DNA of 64,000 nucleotides, taken from positions 186,001 to 250,000 of the forward strand of contig CANNDF010000003.1 of the NCBI GenBank assembly GCA_947503305.1, written 5' to 3'. A program made the translations under genes and the position numbers. The notes under the pieces were generated by a model. The model saw only the letters and a program-made list of their open reading frames with translations, did not search any database and had not been told where the DNA came from. Shown here piece after piece: positions 42,869 through 51,939 of this stretch. This stretch comes from an uncultured Dokdonia sp. (GTDB taxonomy: Bacteria > Bacteroidota > Bacteroidia > Flavobacteriales > Flavobacteriaceae). Positions within the stretch are counted from its first letter, which is position 1. Every line of letters begins with the position of its first letter.

Positions 42869-44134
42869 TTGCAATCTAAATATAATTCACAGTCTATAAT
42901 ATATATTATACTTCTAATCCTTGCAGGAGAAGCTGTTTTTATACTTCCATTTGTACTCGCAAGAGTATTTCGAGCTACAGTGCTAGATGTCTTTCAAATC
43001 ACAAATACAGAGATTGGATATTGCTTTTCTATTTATGGGTTAGTAGCATTAGGATCGTACCTTGTAGGTGGTCCCTTAGCAGATAAGTATCAACCACGTA
43101 AGTTAATGGGTATAGCACTTATCTTAACAGCTTTAGGAGGATTAGTGTATGCTGATAATCCATCACTTAATACATTAAAAATTCTATATGGGTTTTGGGG
43201 CTTTACGACTATATTCCTCTTTTGGGCTGCTATGATTAAAGCAACACGTGTTTGGGGAGGAGCTACAAATCAAGGGAAAGCATTTGGTTTTTTAGATGGA
43301 GGACGTGGTCTTGTAGGTGCCCTATTTGGAGTATTAGGGATTATAATATTTTCTTTATTTGTAAAAGATTCTCATACAGAATTAACACCAATACAACAAA
43401 CTGAAGCTTTTAATCAAGTCGTATATACGTCTTCAATTATCGTAGCTATTATAGGCGTTATTGTATTCTTCTTTCTTAAAATAGATCGTGAGGATGAGTC
43501 TGTAATTAGAGAAAAAATAACCATAGATGCTATCAAGACTGTACTTAAACTTCCCGCAGTATGGTTGCTAATGATTATTATTTTATGTGCATATGTAGGA
43601 TATAAAATAACCGATGTATTTTCATTATATGCACGAGAAGTAATGAATTACAGCGAAGTAGATGCCGCAAAGACAGGTACTTTCCTCCTATTTATACGCT
43701 CCGTAGTAGGGGTCGTTATTGGGTTTTTGGCAGATAGATCTAGAGCATCTATTTATTTATGTATAGGATTTGCACTCTCAGTAATAGGGGCTATTTTATT
43801 TGCATCTGGAATCTTAGAAGAAGGTACTACCCCCCTATTCTTTCTTGCCATTATTGTTACTGCTATAGGTGTATATGCTGCACGTGTATTATATTTTGCA
43901 GTTATGAAAGAAGGACATATCCCATTAACACTTACAGGAACTGCTGTAGGAATCATTTCATTTATAGGATATACTCCAGACATTTTTGCAGGCCCTCTTA
44001 TTGGATATCTTTTGGATGGAATGCCTGGTAAAGAAGGGCATCATGCTGTATTTTGGACGTTAGCAGGATTTTCGATAGTAGGTCTTATTACATCTATTAT
44101 CTTCTTCAAAATATCATCAAAAAAACCTTTCTAA
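42869..44134 (+). CDS. MFS transporter
   Basis: A 421-residue, 12-helix major-facilitator protein. Between helices 2 and 3 is GPLADKYQPRKLMG, the MFS loop motif, and a similar DRSRAS loop follows helix 8 (FLADRSRASIYL). A central loop of about 35 residues separates the two six-helix halves. The substrate is unknown; the DxxQ-like nitrate or sugar signatures are not evident. The start is TTG at 42869, as no ATG fits. A 20-bp palindromic repeat lies just after the stop codon. Confidence 0.8.
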   Translation: MQSKYNSQSIIYIILLILAGEAVFILPFVLARVFRATVLDVFQITNTEIGYCFSIYGLVALGSYLVGGPLADKYQPRKLMGIALILTALGGLVYADNPSLNTLKILYGFWGFTTIFLFWAAMIKATRVWGGATNQGKAFGFLDGGRGLVGALFGVLGIIIFSLFVKDSHTELTPIQQTEAFNQVVYTSSIIVAIIGVIVFFFLKIDREDESVIREKITIDAIKTVLKLPAVWLLMIIILCAYVGYKITDVFSLYAREVMNYSEVDAAKTGTFLLFIRSVVGVVIGFLADRSRASIYLCIGFALSVIGAILFASGILEEGTTPLFFLAIIVTAIGVYAARVLYFAVMKEGHIPLTLTGTAVGIISFIGYTPDIFAGPLIGYLLDGMPGKEGHHAVFWTLAGFSIVGLITSIIFFKISSKKPF

Positions 44135-44138
44135 GATA

Positions 44139-44158
44139 TACGCTTTCGCGAAAGCGTA
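44139..44158. repeat. Exact palindrome copy (20-bp perfect dyad) after the MFS gene
   Basis: GCTTTCGCGAAAGC at 44142-44155, with TAC/GTA flanks. It sits 4 bp after the MFS stop codon and is followed by A residues; it may act as a transcript-end hairpin. Confidence 0.8.
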
Positions 44159-44304
44159 AAAACAAAACAATACACAATACTGATGATCAATACATATAGA
44201 ACCATAGATATCTATTATATAGATATGAATATTTAATCTCTTTATAAATGACGTATTTTCAATTTTTTAAACAACAAAATTGATAAATATTGTATCTTTT
44301 TGGT

Positions 44305-44766
44305 GTGAAAAACATATACTCTTATATAATTCTATTATTAATTCTACTGAGTTGTACTCAAAAAAAAACAACTGCATTAGAAAAAGGAGAGTTAGATTTT
44401 CTTTTAGGTAACTGGGAACGTACTAATGAAAAAGAAGGCAAACAAACTTTTGAACATTGGAAAAAGATAACGCAATATGAATATGAGGGCCTAGGATATA
44501 CATTACAAAAAAATGACACTGTTTTTAAAGAAGAACTTCGCTTATTTAAAAAGGACAGTCTCTGGACTCTAGAAGTTACGGGAGTCAATGAATCTCCAAC
44601 ATTATTTACTCTTACTGATAAGACTCCGCATCGTTTTATTGCTGAAAACCCTACACATGATTTCCCAAAAAAAATACAGTACTCCTATTTTGATGATGTG
44701 TTATCTGCCTCTGTATCAGGAGATGATTTTGAAATCTCATTTATCTTTTGGAGAATCGAAGAATAA
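44305..44766 (+). CDS. DUF6265-like lipoprotein
   Basis: A 153-residue lipoprotein with signal MKNIYSYIILLLILLSCTQK (lipobox LLSC). The mature domain LDFLLGNWERTNEKEGKQTF, HWKKITQYEYEGLGYTL and ENPTHDFPKKIQYSYFDDVL fits the DUF6265-type lipocalin-like fold, whose members bind unknown small molecules. GTG at 44305 is preferred because it begins directly at the signal peptide; a TTG at 44290 would add five residues. No operon partner is visible. Confidence 0.7.
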   Translation: MKNIYSYIILLLILLSCTQKKTTALEKGELDFLLGNWERTNEKEGKQTFEHWKKITQYEYEGLGYTLQKNDTVFKEELRLFKKDSLWTLEVTGVNESPTLFTLTDKTPHRFIAENPTHDFPKKIQYSYFDDVLSASVSGDDFEISFIFWRIEE

Positions 44767-44820
44767 CGATAGTCCCTTTTAACTCCTATTTAATCCACTT
44801 AAAAATAATTTGTATCGCTA

Positions 44821-45137
44821 CGTTTCTTATTTCCAAATACAGATGCTAAACTATCTAAATCTTTTCATCACGTAAAAGAATATGATTTCTTACTAACAGA
44901 AAAAACAAGATTAAAAATCGAGGCATACTATCAATCATTATGCGATGTCCCTATGGCTATAGATGGCAACGTAAAAAATCATCGCATACCATAAGCCTTA
45001 ATATTCAAAATGTAACCAATAGACTCAATGAGTTTATTCCAGATATAAATTTTAACAGATTGGAAAATACACTCGAAATAGATGCACAACAGCAAGCAGG
45101 AGCTATCCCAGTTCTCAAATACATCGTAAATTTTTAA
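44821..45137 (+). pseudogene. C-terminal remnant of a TonB-dependent receptor
   Basis: The 445-bp gap between 44766 and 45212 holds broken coding sequence. One frame gives TRLKIEAYYQSLCDVPM (typical of the late barrel strands of CarboxypepD_reg-type TonB receptors: KxExYYQxLxDVPV). After a deletion and frameshift a second frame gives SHTISLNIQNVTNRLNE and ends AGAIPVLKYIVNF, the usual last barrel strand with a C-terminal Phe. The plug and most of the barrel are absent. The first 50 bp of the gap (44767-44820) show nothing that I recognise. Confidence 0.7.
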
Positions 45138-45211
45138 ATAAATGTATCTAAAAAAACAACCTTTTACGGTTTATATACGTCTTATTAGTAAACAAAATAG
45201 CATATTTACAT

Positions 45212-46549
45212 ATGAGACTATTAAAAACGATACTTATAATATGCCTAGTAAATCATTTTATTAATGCTCAAAGTACTAATAAAAATGTGTCTATAGAGAT
45301 ACATCCCAAAACCTCACTATATCATAAACCCATTGATATTAAGATTTACAATCTTCCTCCTAATCAACGAGTAATACTCACTTTAAAGACTGTAGATGCA
45401 CGATCTAAAACGTGGAGTTCAAAGGCAATTTATATCTCTAATAATCAAGGGAAAATAGATCTTTCCAAACAACCTTCTGTCGATGGCACCTATGTAGGTA
45501 TATATCCTATGGGGTTATTTTGGTCATTACAGAGTGATGAGTATCATCAGATAGCAACTAATAGTGGTTTTGAGACAACTCTTGAAGTAAGTATAAATGA
45601 TACGATAATAGCAACAAAAACCATCTATAGGAAAAGTACGAGAGAGCTAGATAGTTTAAAAATAAGTACTTATCAAAAACGTGATAGTATTATTGCAAAT
45701 TACTATCTACCAGCAGCGACTAAAAAACGCCCTGCAATCATTTTTATAGGTGGATCTGGAGGAAGTTTTCGACAAGAACGGTCTTCTTTATATGCTAGTG
45801 AAGGCTATGCTGTTTTAAATCTAAAATATTTTAAACATGATTCCTTACCGGATGGTATCATCGAAATACCATTAGAATATGTAGCCAAAGCCCATAAATG
45901 GCTACAGCAACAACCAGAAATAGACCCTAATAAAATTGGAATTATAGGCAGATCAAGAGGTTCTGAACTTGCAATGCTATATGCTACAAAATATGATGGT
46001 TTGCAATTTGTTATTGCACAAGCCCCATCTAATGTTGTTTGGTTTGGATGGGAAGATAAAAAGTCATCATGGTCTTATAAAGGCGTACCATTTCCATATG
46101 CAGAGTATACAGATGAAGACTCTGAAAAAATAGAAAACGAATTTATTAAAAATAATATACAGTTTAGAGATGGCCCAAAGTTCTTAAGTGCCTTTTCAAA
46201 TAAAGAACAAATACAAAAATCTTTAATTCCAGTAGAAGATATTCAATGTCCTATCCTCTTTATATCAGGAAAAGACGATCAAGTATGGCCCGCAACTATG
46301 ATGTCTGAAATGATGATTAAAAGATTACAAGAAAAAAAGTTTAAGCATGAGTTTATGCATCTCTCTTATCCAGATGCTGGACATAATTTTGCTGGCGGTG
46401 GTCAAGGCTGTGGTATCCCCTATCTTCCTGCAGAAGATTATTCTAAAGGAAGGGCCGCAAAAGGAGGTAGTGACAAAGGAAATGCTCTTGCAGCTATTAG
46501 ATCTTGGGAAGCTATTCTAAAGTTTATAGAACGTTCAATTAGAGAATAA
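45212..46549 (+). CDS. Acyl-CoA thioester hydrolase / BAAT-like alpha/beta hydrolase
   Basis: A 445-residue secreted protein with a signal peptide (MRLLKTILIICLVNHFINAQ). The N-terminal beta domain (PIDIKIYNLPPNQRVILTLK, GTYVGIYPMGLFWSL) is the acyl-CoA thioesterase/BAAT N-terminal type. The C-terminal alpha/beta hydrolase has the nucleophile elbow GRSRGSE (Ser in GxSxG), an acid in ISGKDDQVWPA, and the histidine in PDAGHNFAGGG. Bile-acid or acyl-CoA thioesterases are the named relatives, but an exported bacterial member probably has another ester or thioester substrate. Confidence 0.8.
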   Translation: MRLLKTILIICLVNHFINAQSTNKNVSIEIHPKTSLYHKPIDIKIYNLPPNQRVILTLKTVDARSKTWSSKAIYISNNQGKIDLSKQPSVDGTYVGIYPMGLFWSLQSDEYHQIATNSGFETTLEVSINDTIIATKTIYRKSTRELDSLKISTYQKRDSIIANYYLPAATKKRPAIIFIGGSGGSFRQERSSLYASEGYAVLNLKYFKHDSLPDGIIEIPLEYVAKAHKWLQQQPEIDPNKIGIIGRSRGSELAMLYATKYDGLQFVIAQAPSNVVWFGWEDKKSSWSYKGVPFPYAEYTDEDSEKIENEFIKNNIQFRDGPKFLSAFSNKEQIQKSLIPVEDIQCPILFISGKDDQVWPATMMSEMMIKRLQEKKFKHEFMHLSYPDAGHNFAGGGQGCGIPYLPAEDYSKGRAAKGGSDKGNALAAIRSWEAILKFIERSIRE

Positions 46550-46635
46550 AATAAAGAAATACGTTCCTATTGAGATTTTCGTAAAAATAGATATGCTTTT
46601 AGTATAAGAATAAAAAGCGTGTTATTTTTGAGTAT

Positions 46636-46649
46636 GCTTTCGCGAAAGC
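46636..46649. repeat. Exact copy of palindrome GCTTTCGCGAAAGC upstream of the pullulanase-like gene
   Basis: Perfect 14-bp match, 39 bp before the ATG at 46688. It is in the non-coding leader, which supports the downstream start. Confidence 0.8.
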
Positions 46650-46687
46650 GTACCACCTGTAATATGCTAATCAAAGAGTCATCACTT

Positions 46688-48700
46688 ATGCATCGTTTCC
46701 TTCTTATACTTATTTTTATGGCTTCCATTTCTTGTAAAGAAAAATCTTCAATACCATATACTCCAGAAGTACATACTGCTTTTAGAGATTACAAAACTCC
46801 CATAGATACAAACTTATGGTTAGACTATTCAAAAGAGTCTACAACATTCAAAATATGGTCTCCTGTTGCATCACAAGTACAATTACATTTATATAAAAGT
46901 GGCAATGGTGGAGATCCTATTGCAACACATGCTTTAGAACCTAATACAAATGGTATCTGGACAAAGACATTAAAGGGAGATTATAATGGTACATATTATA
47001 CGTATCAAATAATGAAAAATCAGCAATGGCTACAAGAGACTCCTGGGATTTATGCACAAGCAGTAGGCGTAAATGGGCAAAGAGCTATGGTTTTAGATTT
47101 AAAAAGCACCAATCCTGAAGGATGGGAAACAGATAAAGGACCCACCTTAAAAAGCCCAAATGATGCTATTATCTATGAATTGCATATACGCGATATGACA
47201 ATACAACCAGAATCAGGATCATCTATGCCTGGAAAATACATGGGATTAATTGAAAAAGGGACTAAAGATCCTAATGGAAAGATGACTGGGTTTGATCATA
47301 TGCTAGAAATGGGTATTTCATATGTACATCTATTACCAACGTATGACCATTACTCTATTGACGAGACCAAATTAGATAGTGCCCAGTTTAATTGGGGATA
47401 TGACCCTCAAAATTATAATGTCCCTGAAGGGTCTTTTTCTTCAGATCCTTATAATGCGGAAGTCCGTATAAAAGAATTCAAAAAAATGGTATCTGGTTTT
47501 CATAAAAATGGAATAGGTGTCATCTTAGACGTTGTCTATAATCATACTGGAATGCCTGGAGAAGGAGGAAATACAGATGCCTCAAATTTCAGCTTAGAAT
47601 TTCCAGGGTATTATTATCGTCAAAATGAAGATGGTAGCTACTCTGATGCGTCTGCATGTGGAAATGAGACAGCTTCTGATCGTGAAATGATGCGAGAATT
47701 CATTATTAATTCTGTAACCTACTGGGCAGAGGAATATCATCTAGATGGGTTTCGATTTGACCTCATGGGTATCCATGATATAGAAACTATGAATGCTGTC
47801 ACCGAAGCTTTAAAAGAAGTAAACCCTTCTATTTTTGTCTATGGTGAGGGTTGGACAGCTGGAGAATCTCCGTTACCGATAGAAAAGCGAGCTCTTAAAG
47901 CTCACACAAAACAAATGCCAGCCATTACTGCTTTCAGTGATGATATACGTGATGGTATTAAAGGTTCCGTATTTGATGATCAAAGCACAGGATTTGTAAG
48001 TGGAGCACAAAATACTGAAGAATCTATAAAATTTGGCGTCGTAGGATCTATACAACACCCACAAATAGACTATAAAGCTGTTAATTACTCGGACGCGCCA
48101 TGGACTAATGAACCTTGGCAAGCGATCTCATATGTGTCTTGTCATGATAATCATACCATCTATGATAAACTTCATGTATCACGCAGAGATGCTTCTGAAG
48201 AAGATATCATAGCGATGGACAAACTTGCAAATGCTATTGTTCTTACCTCACAAGGAATTCCATTTATTCATGCTGGGGCTGAGATGCTTCGCACAAAAAA
48301 TGAAGAGCACAACTCATACAACCTACCAGATATCATTAATCAACTAGATTGGAGCCGTAAAACAACCTATCATAATGTTGTTACGTATTATAAAAATCTA
48401 ATTGCATTACGTAAGTCACATCCCGCATTTAGAATGCCTACATCCGATGATGTTCGTAAGAACCTTGTATTCAATACTGTTGATAAAGGTGTTGTAAGTT
48501 ATCAAATAAGCAATCATGCAAATGGCGATGACTGGAAGGATATTTATGTTATATACAATGCAAAAACAACTCCTATACAATACCCGTTGGAAGAAGATTG
48601 GAATATCGCTGTATTAGGGGATGAATTTAATAAAAACACACCTGTTTCTAGTGAATTAGAAGTTCCTAAACTATCAATGGCTGTTTTGTATCAGAAATAA
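46688..48700 (+). CDS. pulA: GH13 pullulanase / glycogen-debranching-type alpha-glucanase (lipoprotein)
   Basis: A 670-residue exported enzyme starting MHRFLLILIFMASISCKEKS (lipobox SISC, so a lipoprotein). A carbohydrate-binding-like module follows at the N-terminus (TFKIWSPVASQVQLHLYKSG), then the GH13 barrel with region I ILDVVYNHTG, region II GFRFDLMGIHD (nucleophile Asp), region III YGEGW (acid Glu), and region IV YVSCHDNHT. The spacing and the N-terminal module fit type I pullulanases, which cleave alpha-1,6 branches of pullulan or glycogen. I chose ATG at 46688 rather than 46619 because the upstream frame runs through the palindrome. No starch-utilisation neighbours are visible. Confidence 0.85.
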   Translation: MHRFLLILIFMASISCKEKSSIPYTPEVHTAFRDYKTPIDTNLWLDYSKESTTFKIWSPVASQVQLHLYKSGNGGDPIATHALEPNTNGIWTKTLKGDYNGTYYTYQIMKNQQWLQETPGIYAQAVGVNGQRAMVLDLKSTNPEGWETDKGPTLKSPNDAIIYELHIRDMTIQPESGSSMPGKYMGLIEKGTKDPNGKMTGFDHMLEMGISYVHLLPTYDHYSIDETKLDSAQFNWGYDPQNYNVPEGSFSSDPYNAEVRIKEFKKMVSGFHKNGIGVILDVVYNHTGMPGEGGNTDASNFSLEFPGYYYRQNEDGSYSDASACGNETASDREMMREFIINSVTYWAEEYHLDGFRFDLMGIHDIETMNAVTEALKEVNPSIFVYGEGWTAGESPLPIEKRALKAHTKQMPAITAFSDDIRDGIKGSVFDDQSTGFVSGAQNTEESIKFGVVGSIQHPQIDYKAVNYSDAPWTNEPWQAISYVSCHDNHTIYDKLHVSRRDASEEDIIAMDKLANAIVLTSQGIPFIHAGAEMLRTKNEEHNSYNLPDIINQLDWSRKTTYHNVVTYYKNLIALRKSHPAFRMPTSDDVRKNLVFNTVDKGVVSYQISNHANGDDWKDIYVIYNAKTTPIQYPLEEDWNIAVLGDEFNKNTPVSSELEVPKLSMAVLYQK

Positions 48701-48727
48701 ATGAGCAACATTGTGTTACTTAAAAGC

Positions 48728-49885
48728 CTATTTTAAATTTCTAAGAATAAAATCAAGTTTTTTATTCTCATTTTGATTTTCTGAATATGAATCTGTAATA
48801 TGTGCGCTTGGAATTGCTAGGCCTAGTTCCATTAATTTGTTAATCACTGGTAAACTTTCAATAGTAACCTTCCCAGTAAGTAATAAAGAAAGATCATTCC
48901 CATTTTGATAATAGTCATAGACCTTTTTTAAACCTGTCAGATATAAAAAGTCTTTTGTAAAACCTCCACCTCTATGGACACGCAGTGTAATTTGCCAAGC
49001 ACTATCTCTGGAGACTTTATACTGATTATATAGTAAATCAAAGGTATCTACAAAACTATATCCTTTTATCAAACTATCTGCTGCAATCACTCTATATGAG
49101 AGCTCTTTTAAGCGCGTAAGTGTGAGATTATTACTCATGTACTCACTCAACACAGCAAGTCCTTCTTGTGTCTCTGTATTATTTACAAAACCATTTGAAA
49201 ATATTTTTAATGGCTGTGCTTTACCATTATGAGTGGTTACTAGATGTACTCCTATTTCATGATTTGCGAGTACTTTGATTTGATTCTCACAAAACTTATG
49301 ATTTTTTTTAAGCATCATAGTGTCTGATGCGTTTAAGACCATGGCGGCGGCAGAGATATGATTGCTTTGTTTGATATTAAAATCAAAATCATATCGTTTA
49401 CCAAACTCTTCAAAAAAAGTTTGAGCCTCATTCACATTATATTTAGGGATCATTTTCTCTCCTTCTTCTTCATTTGCAAAATGAAGAATAAAACGTGCGT
49501 TTTCAACATCTCGTTCTTTAGGAGTTCCAAAAACTTTTAAGCTATTATAATAAAATTGTTTCCCCTTCCCTATGGTCTCAATACATTCTATCAATCCAGA
49601 GTATTCATAAATAATATCCCTATATAATCTACGAATATCATCATCTTCTATACGTTCTAGGCGTTGATTAAAAAATAATCGTTGTAATTTAAAAGGACTA
49701 AATTTAATCTTGCGATACTTAAATTGGGGATTTTGACTGTATTTACTAGCAAAAAATTTCTTTTTTTCTTGCTCAATATTAAGTGGGTTTAAATAATTGA
49801 GTAGCTCAATATTATGGACTAGTCGATCAAGGTTTTGATCTATTTCAAAAATATCGGAATGTGTATCTACAGCTTGGAAATGCAT
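48728..49885 (-). CDS. DUF1704 zinc-protease-like protein (QEGLA-motif family)
   Basis: A 385-residue protein of the DUF1704 family, often annotated flavohemoglobin expression-modulating QEGLA motif protein. A zinc-binding HExxH-like motif is in ANHEIGVHL, followed by the family's NTETQEGLAVLSEYM. Related eukaryotic MATCAP proteins are tyrosine carboxypeptidases; the bacterial substrate is not known. It forms a minus-strand cluster with the N-formylglutamate amidohydrolase and ATP-grasp genes upstream. The last segment is rich in Asn, Glu and Lys. Confidence 0.85.
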   Translation of the reverse strand: MHFQAVDTHSDIFEIDQNLDRLVHNIELLNYLNPLNIEQEKKKFFASKYSQNPQFKYRKIKFSPFKLQRLFFNQRLERIEDDDIRRLYRDIIYEYSGLIECIETIGKGKQFYYNSLKVFGTPKERDVENARFILHFANEEEGEKMIPKYNVNEAQTFFEEFGKRYDFDFNIKQSNHISAAAMVLNASDTMMLKKNHKFCENQIKVLANHEIGVHLVTTHNGKAQPLKIFSNGFVNNTETQEGLAVLSEYMSNNLTLTRLKELSYRVIAADSLIKGYSFVDTFDLLYNQYKVSRDSAWQITLRVHRGGGFTKDFLYLTGLKKVYDYYQNGNDLSLLLTGKVTIESLPVINKLMELGLAIPSAHITDSYSENQNENKKLDFILRNLK

Positions 49886-49924
49886 ATGTATTTTAAATCA
49901 TCAAAATTAAAGAATTCCTTTGGA

Positions 49925-50782
49925 CTAATCAGGTAACAATCCGTTTTTCAATATATAATCGTTATAATACGTGATTGCATGGTTACGAAGCTTAAGTTTG
50001 AGCTGTTGTTCAATAGCATCTACAACTTCTGGATATAAAATATACGCATACTCATCACAATAGATTTTTGAAAATTCTGTAGCAAGAACTAACGTTTGAT
50101 CAAAATGTGATGTGATGTATTTTAAAAAGTATCCATTTCCTTGAAAGGTATCATTTATAGCAGCTGTAGCTTCTATATCATGTGGTAATTGTAACGTAGC
50201 CAGTGAGTCACACCATGCTTGTGCAAAAGGAGCGTACCTACTATTATCTATATTTGCAGTTCCTAGATTAATTACAGGTACGGGTCTATCCCAACGCTTC
50301 CAATTATAAGAATGCATATCATACACAATCGCAGCTCCAAATTTCTCTTCCATTTTTGAAACAAGTGCATGCACTACTTTATAAAAATTGGAATGTTTTT
50401 CTAAACTTTTTTGTTTTTGAGTAGTATCTAAAGTATTCTTCCACAATTGTTTTCCCCATGCGTCTATATATATAGCAGTATCTGGAGCTCGATTGAGATC
50501 ATACTCAAATCTACTATCACACCCAGCGATAACCATAGGATTACTTTGCACCATTTGCTTAGTGCAAGGATCTTCCTCATACCAACGTTCATATTCTGTG
50601 TGCAAGCAGTTATCCCATAGCTCTTTCCGAAATTGATGTCCGTCATGTACTGCGCCACATAGAAAGTATGTATACTCTTCTATTTTTAAAGTAAATGAGT
50701 AGTCACTAGATACCGCATGAAAGGGTTCTTCCTTATGGATCTTTTCAATCATATCGGTTATAGTAAGTCTAAGCATCTTCAA
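49925..50782 (-). CDS. N-formylglutamate amidohydrolase family protein
   Basis: A 285-residue FGase-family protein. The motifs are VIAGCDSRFEYDLNRAPDTA, VYDMHSYNWKRWDRPVPVIN (the metal-binding His), and YILYPEVVDAIEQQLKL. The classic family hydrolyses N-formylglutamate in histidine breakdown, but no hut genes are here. Instead it sits between an ATP-grasp ligase (overlap of 14 bp) and a DUF1704 protease. That recurring trio is more like a peptide or amino-acid modification set, so a different amide substrate is plausible. Confidence 0.85.
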   Translation of the reverse strand: MKMLRLTITDMIEKIHKEEPFHAVSSDYSFTLKIEEYTYFLCGAVHDGHQFRKELWDNCLHTEYERWYEEDPCTKQMVQSNPMVIAGCDSRFEYDLNRAPDTAIYIDAWGKQLWKNTLDTTQKQKSLEKHSNFYKVVHALVSKMEEKFGAAIVYDMHSYNWKRWDRPVPVINLGTANIDNSRYAPFAQAWCDSLATLQLPHDIEATAAINDTFQGNGYFLKYITSHFDQTLVLATEFSKIYCDEYAYILYPEVVDAIEQQLKLKLRNHAITYYNDYILKNGLLPD

Positions 50783-51800
50783 CTGTTTTTCTAAGTTTTG
50801 CTCTTCGTTCTATTCTACTTACTTTTTCCAAAACTTTGTCTTCTATAAAGTTAATCACTTTTTCTTGAAGTTTTACTTTATATACTTTGTTGATATATGT
50901 AACCCCTCCAGGGCTCATTACATTTACTTCTACAAGCATCCCATTGATTACATCAATGCCAACAAAATACAAACCATCTTTTACAAGTTTTGGGCCGATA
51001 CGTCTACATAATTCTTTTTCTTGTTTAGTAAGTGTATGCTTTTGAACACTACCGCCTGCAGACACATTTGAACGGTGATCATCCGTACCTGGAACTCTTT
51101 TCATGGCTCCAATAGGTTTGCCATTCAAGATAAGTATACGAACATCTCCTTGATCTGCCCCAGGAATATAATCTTGAAGAATTACATAATTTGTAGTTCC
51201 ATCTTTATTATCGATATAAAAATCTAGTAACGATCGTATACTAGACATTGCTCTTTTTTCAATAAGTATTACACCAGAACCACCAAATCCATTTAAAGGT
51301 TTTAATATCATTTTATCCTCATCAGACTCTTTGATCATTTTTATTAAATAATCTTTATTCTTTGTTACATGAGTACGAGGAATAAAATCTCGGGTATTAT
51401 CTTCAAAAGCAGCAGTATATAATTTATTATTTGCTCTTCGTATTCCATCCACATCATTCATAATAAATACGTCATCCTTTACAGAATCTAGGAAGTTGAG
51501 CATAATCATATCCAAAGGAGGGTTGCTACGTAATATAATCACATCAAAACCTGCAAGAGGTAACATTTCTTCTCGTAATTCTGCCTTTTTATGAAAGGAC
51601 TTTAAATTACTTGGGATTTTCTCCATGCGATTGATTGCTTTAGAAAAAGCAAAGGTTTCGCTGTCACGTATAGTAAGATTTGCAGGCGTTGTTATGGCAA
51701 CACCATGATTACGTTTAACACATTCGTGTATTAAACACAATGTTGTGTCATTTTCGGGATCCATCTGATCCCATGGATACATTATAAAACAAACATTCAT
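50769..51800 (-). CDS. ATP-grasp ligase, glutathione-synthetase (GshB)-like
   Basis: A 343-residue ATP-grasp enzyme similar to bacterial GshB. The features are RSNPPLDMIML, MILKPLNGFGGSGVILIEK (the ATP-binding glycine loop), QDYIPGADQGDVRILILNGK, and GIDVINGMLVEVNVMSPGG with the metal-binding Glu-Asn. GshB joins gamma-glutamylcysteine and glycine. This genome also makes bacillithiol (BshA), and no gshA is near, so a different amino-acid ligation is possible. It is the first gene of the trio: its end overlaps the next gene by 14 bp. Confidence 0.85.
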   Translation of the reverse strand: MNVCFIMYPWDQMDPENDTTLCLIHECVKRNHGVAITTPANLTIRDSETFAFSKAINRMEKIPSNLKSFHKKAELREEMLPLAGFDVIILRSNPPLDMIMLNFLDSVKDDVFIMNDVDGIRRANNKLYTAAFEDNTRDFIPRTHVTKNKDYLIKMIKESDEDKMILKPLNGFGGSGVILIEKRAMSSIRSLLDFYIDNKDGTTNYVILQDYIPGADQGDVRILILNGKPIGAMKRVPGTDDHRSNVSAGGSVQKHTLTKQEKELCRRIGPKLVKDGLYFVGIDVINGMLVEVNVMSPGGVTYINKVYKVKLQEKVINFIEDKVLEKVSRIERRAKLRKTVEDA

Positions 51801-51939
51801 TTTGGCTCTTTTTTAGTCAAACCAAAATACCAAAAAAAGTTAGGTATTAAAATATAATTTAATAGAAAAGTTGTTTTACATTAATCGGTTATATAACAAG
51901 GTATGCGATAGAAAAATATATCGGTTAATTAATTACGAT

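Noticed and set aside
43753-44031. Open frames on both strands inside the MFS gene
   Set aside because: They are out of frame within a gene with clear transporter motifs; composition is that of a shadow frame.
44940-45137. A 65-residue stand-alone gene
   Set aside because: It is the 3' part of a broken TonB-receptor gene, whose earlier strands lie just upstream in another frame.
46619-46687. Upstream extension of the pullulanase-like gene from TTG/GTG-like starts
   Set aside because: The extension reads through the palindrome and breaks the lipoprotein signal that starts exactly at the ATG at 46688.
50769-51800. Glutathione synthesis by GshB as the certain function
   Set aside because: No gshA is near, BshA points to bacillithiol, and the neighbours (FGase, DUF1704) suggest another ligation.
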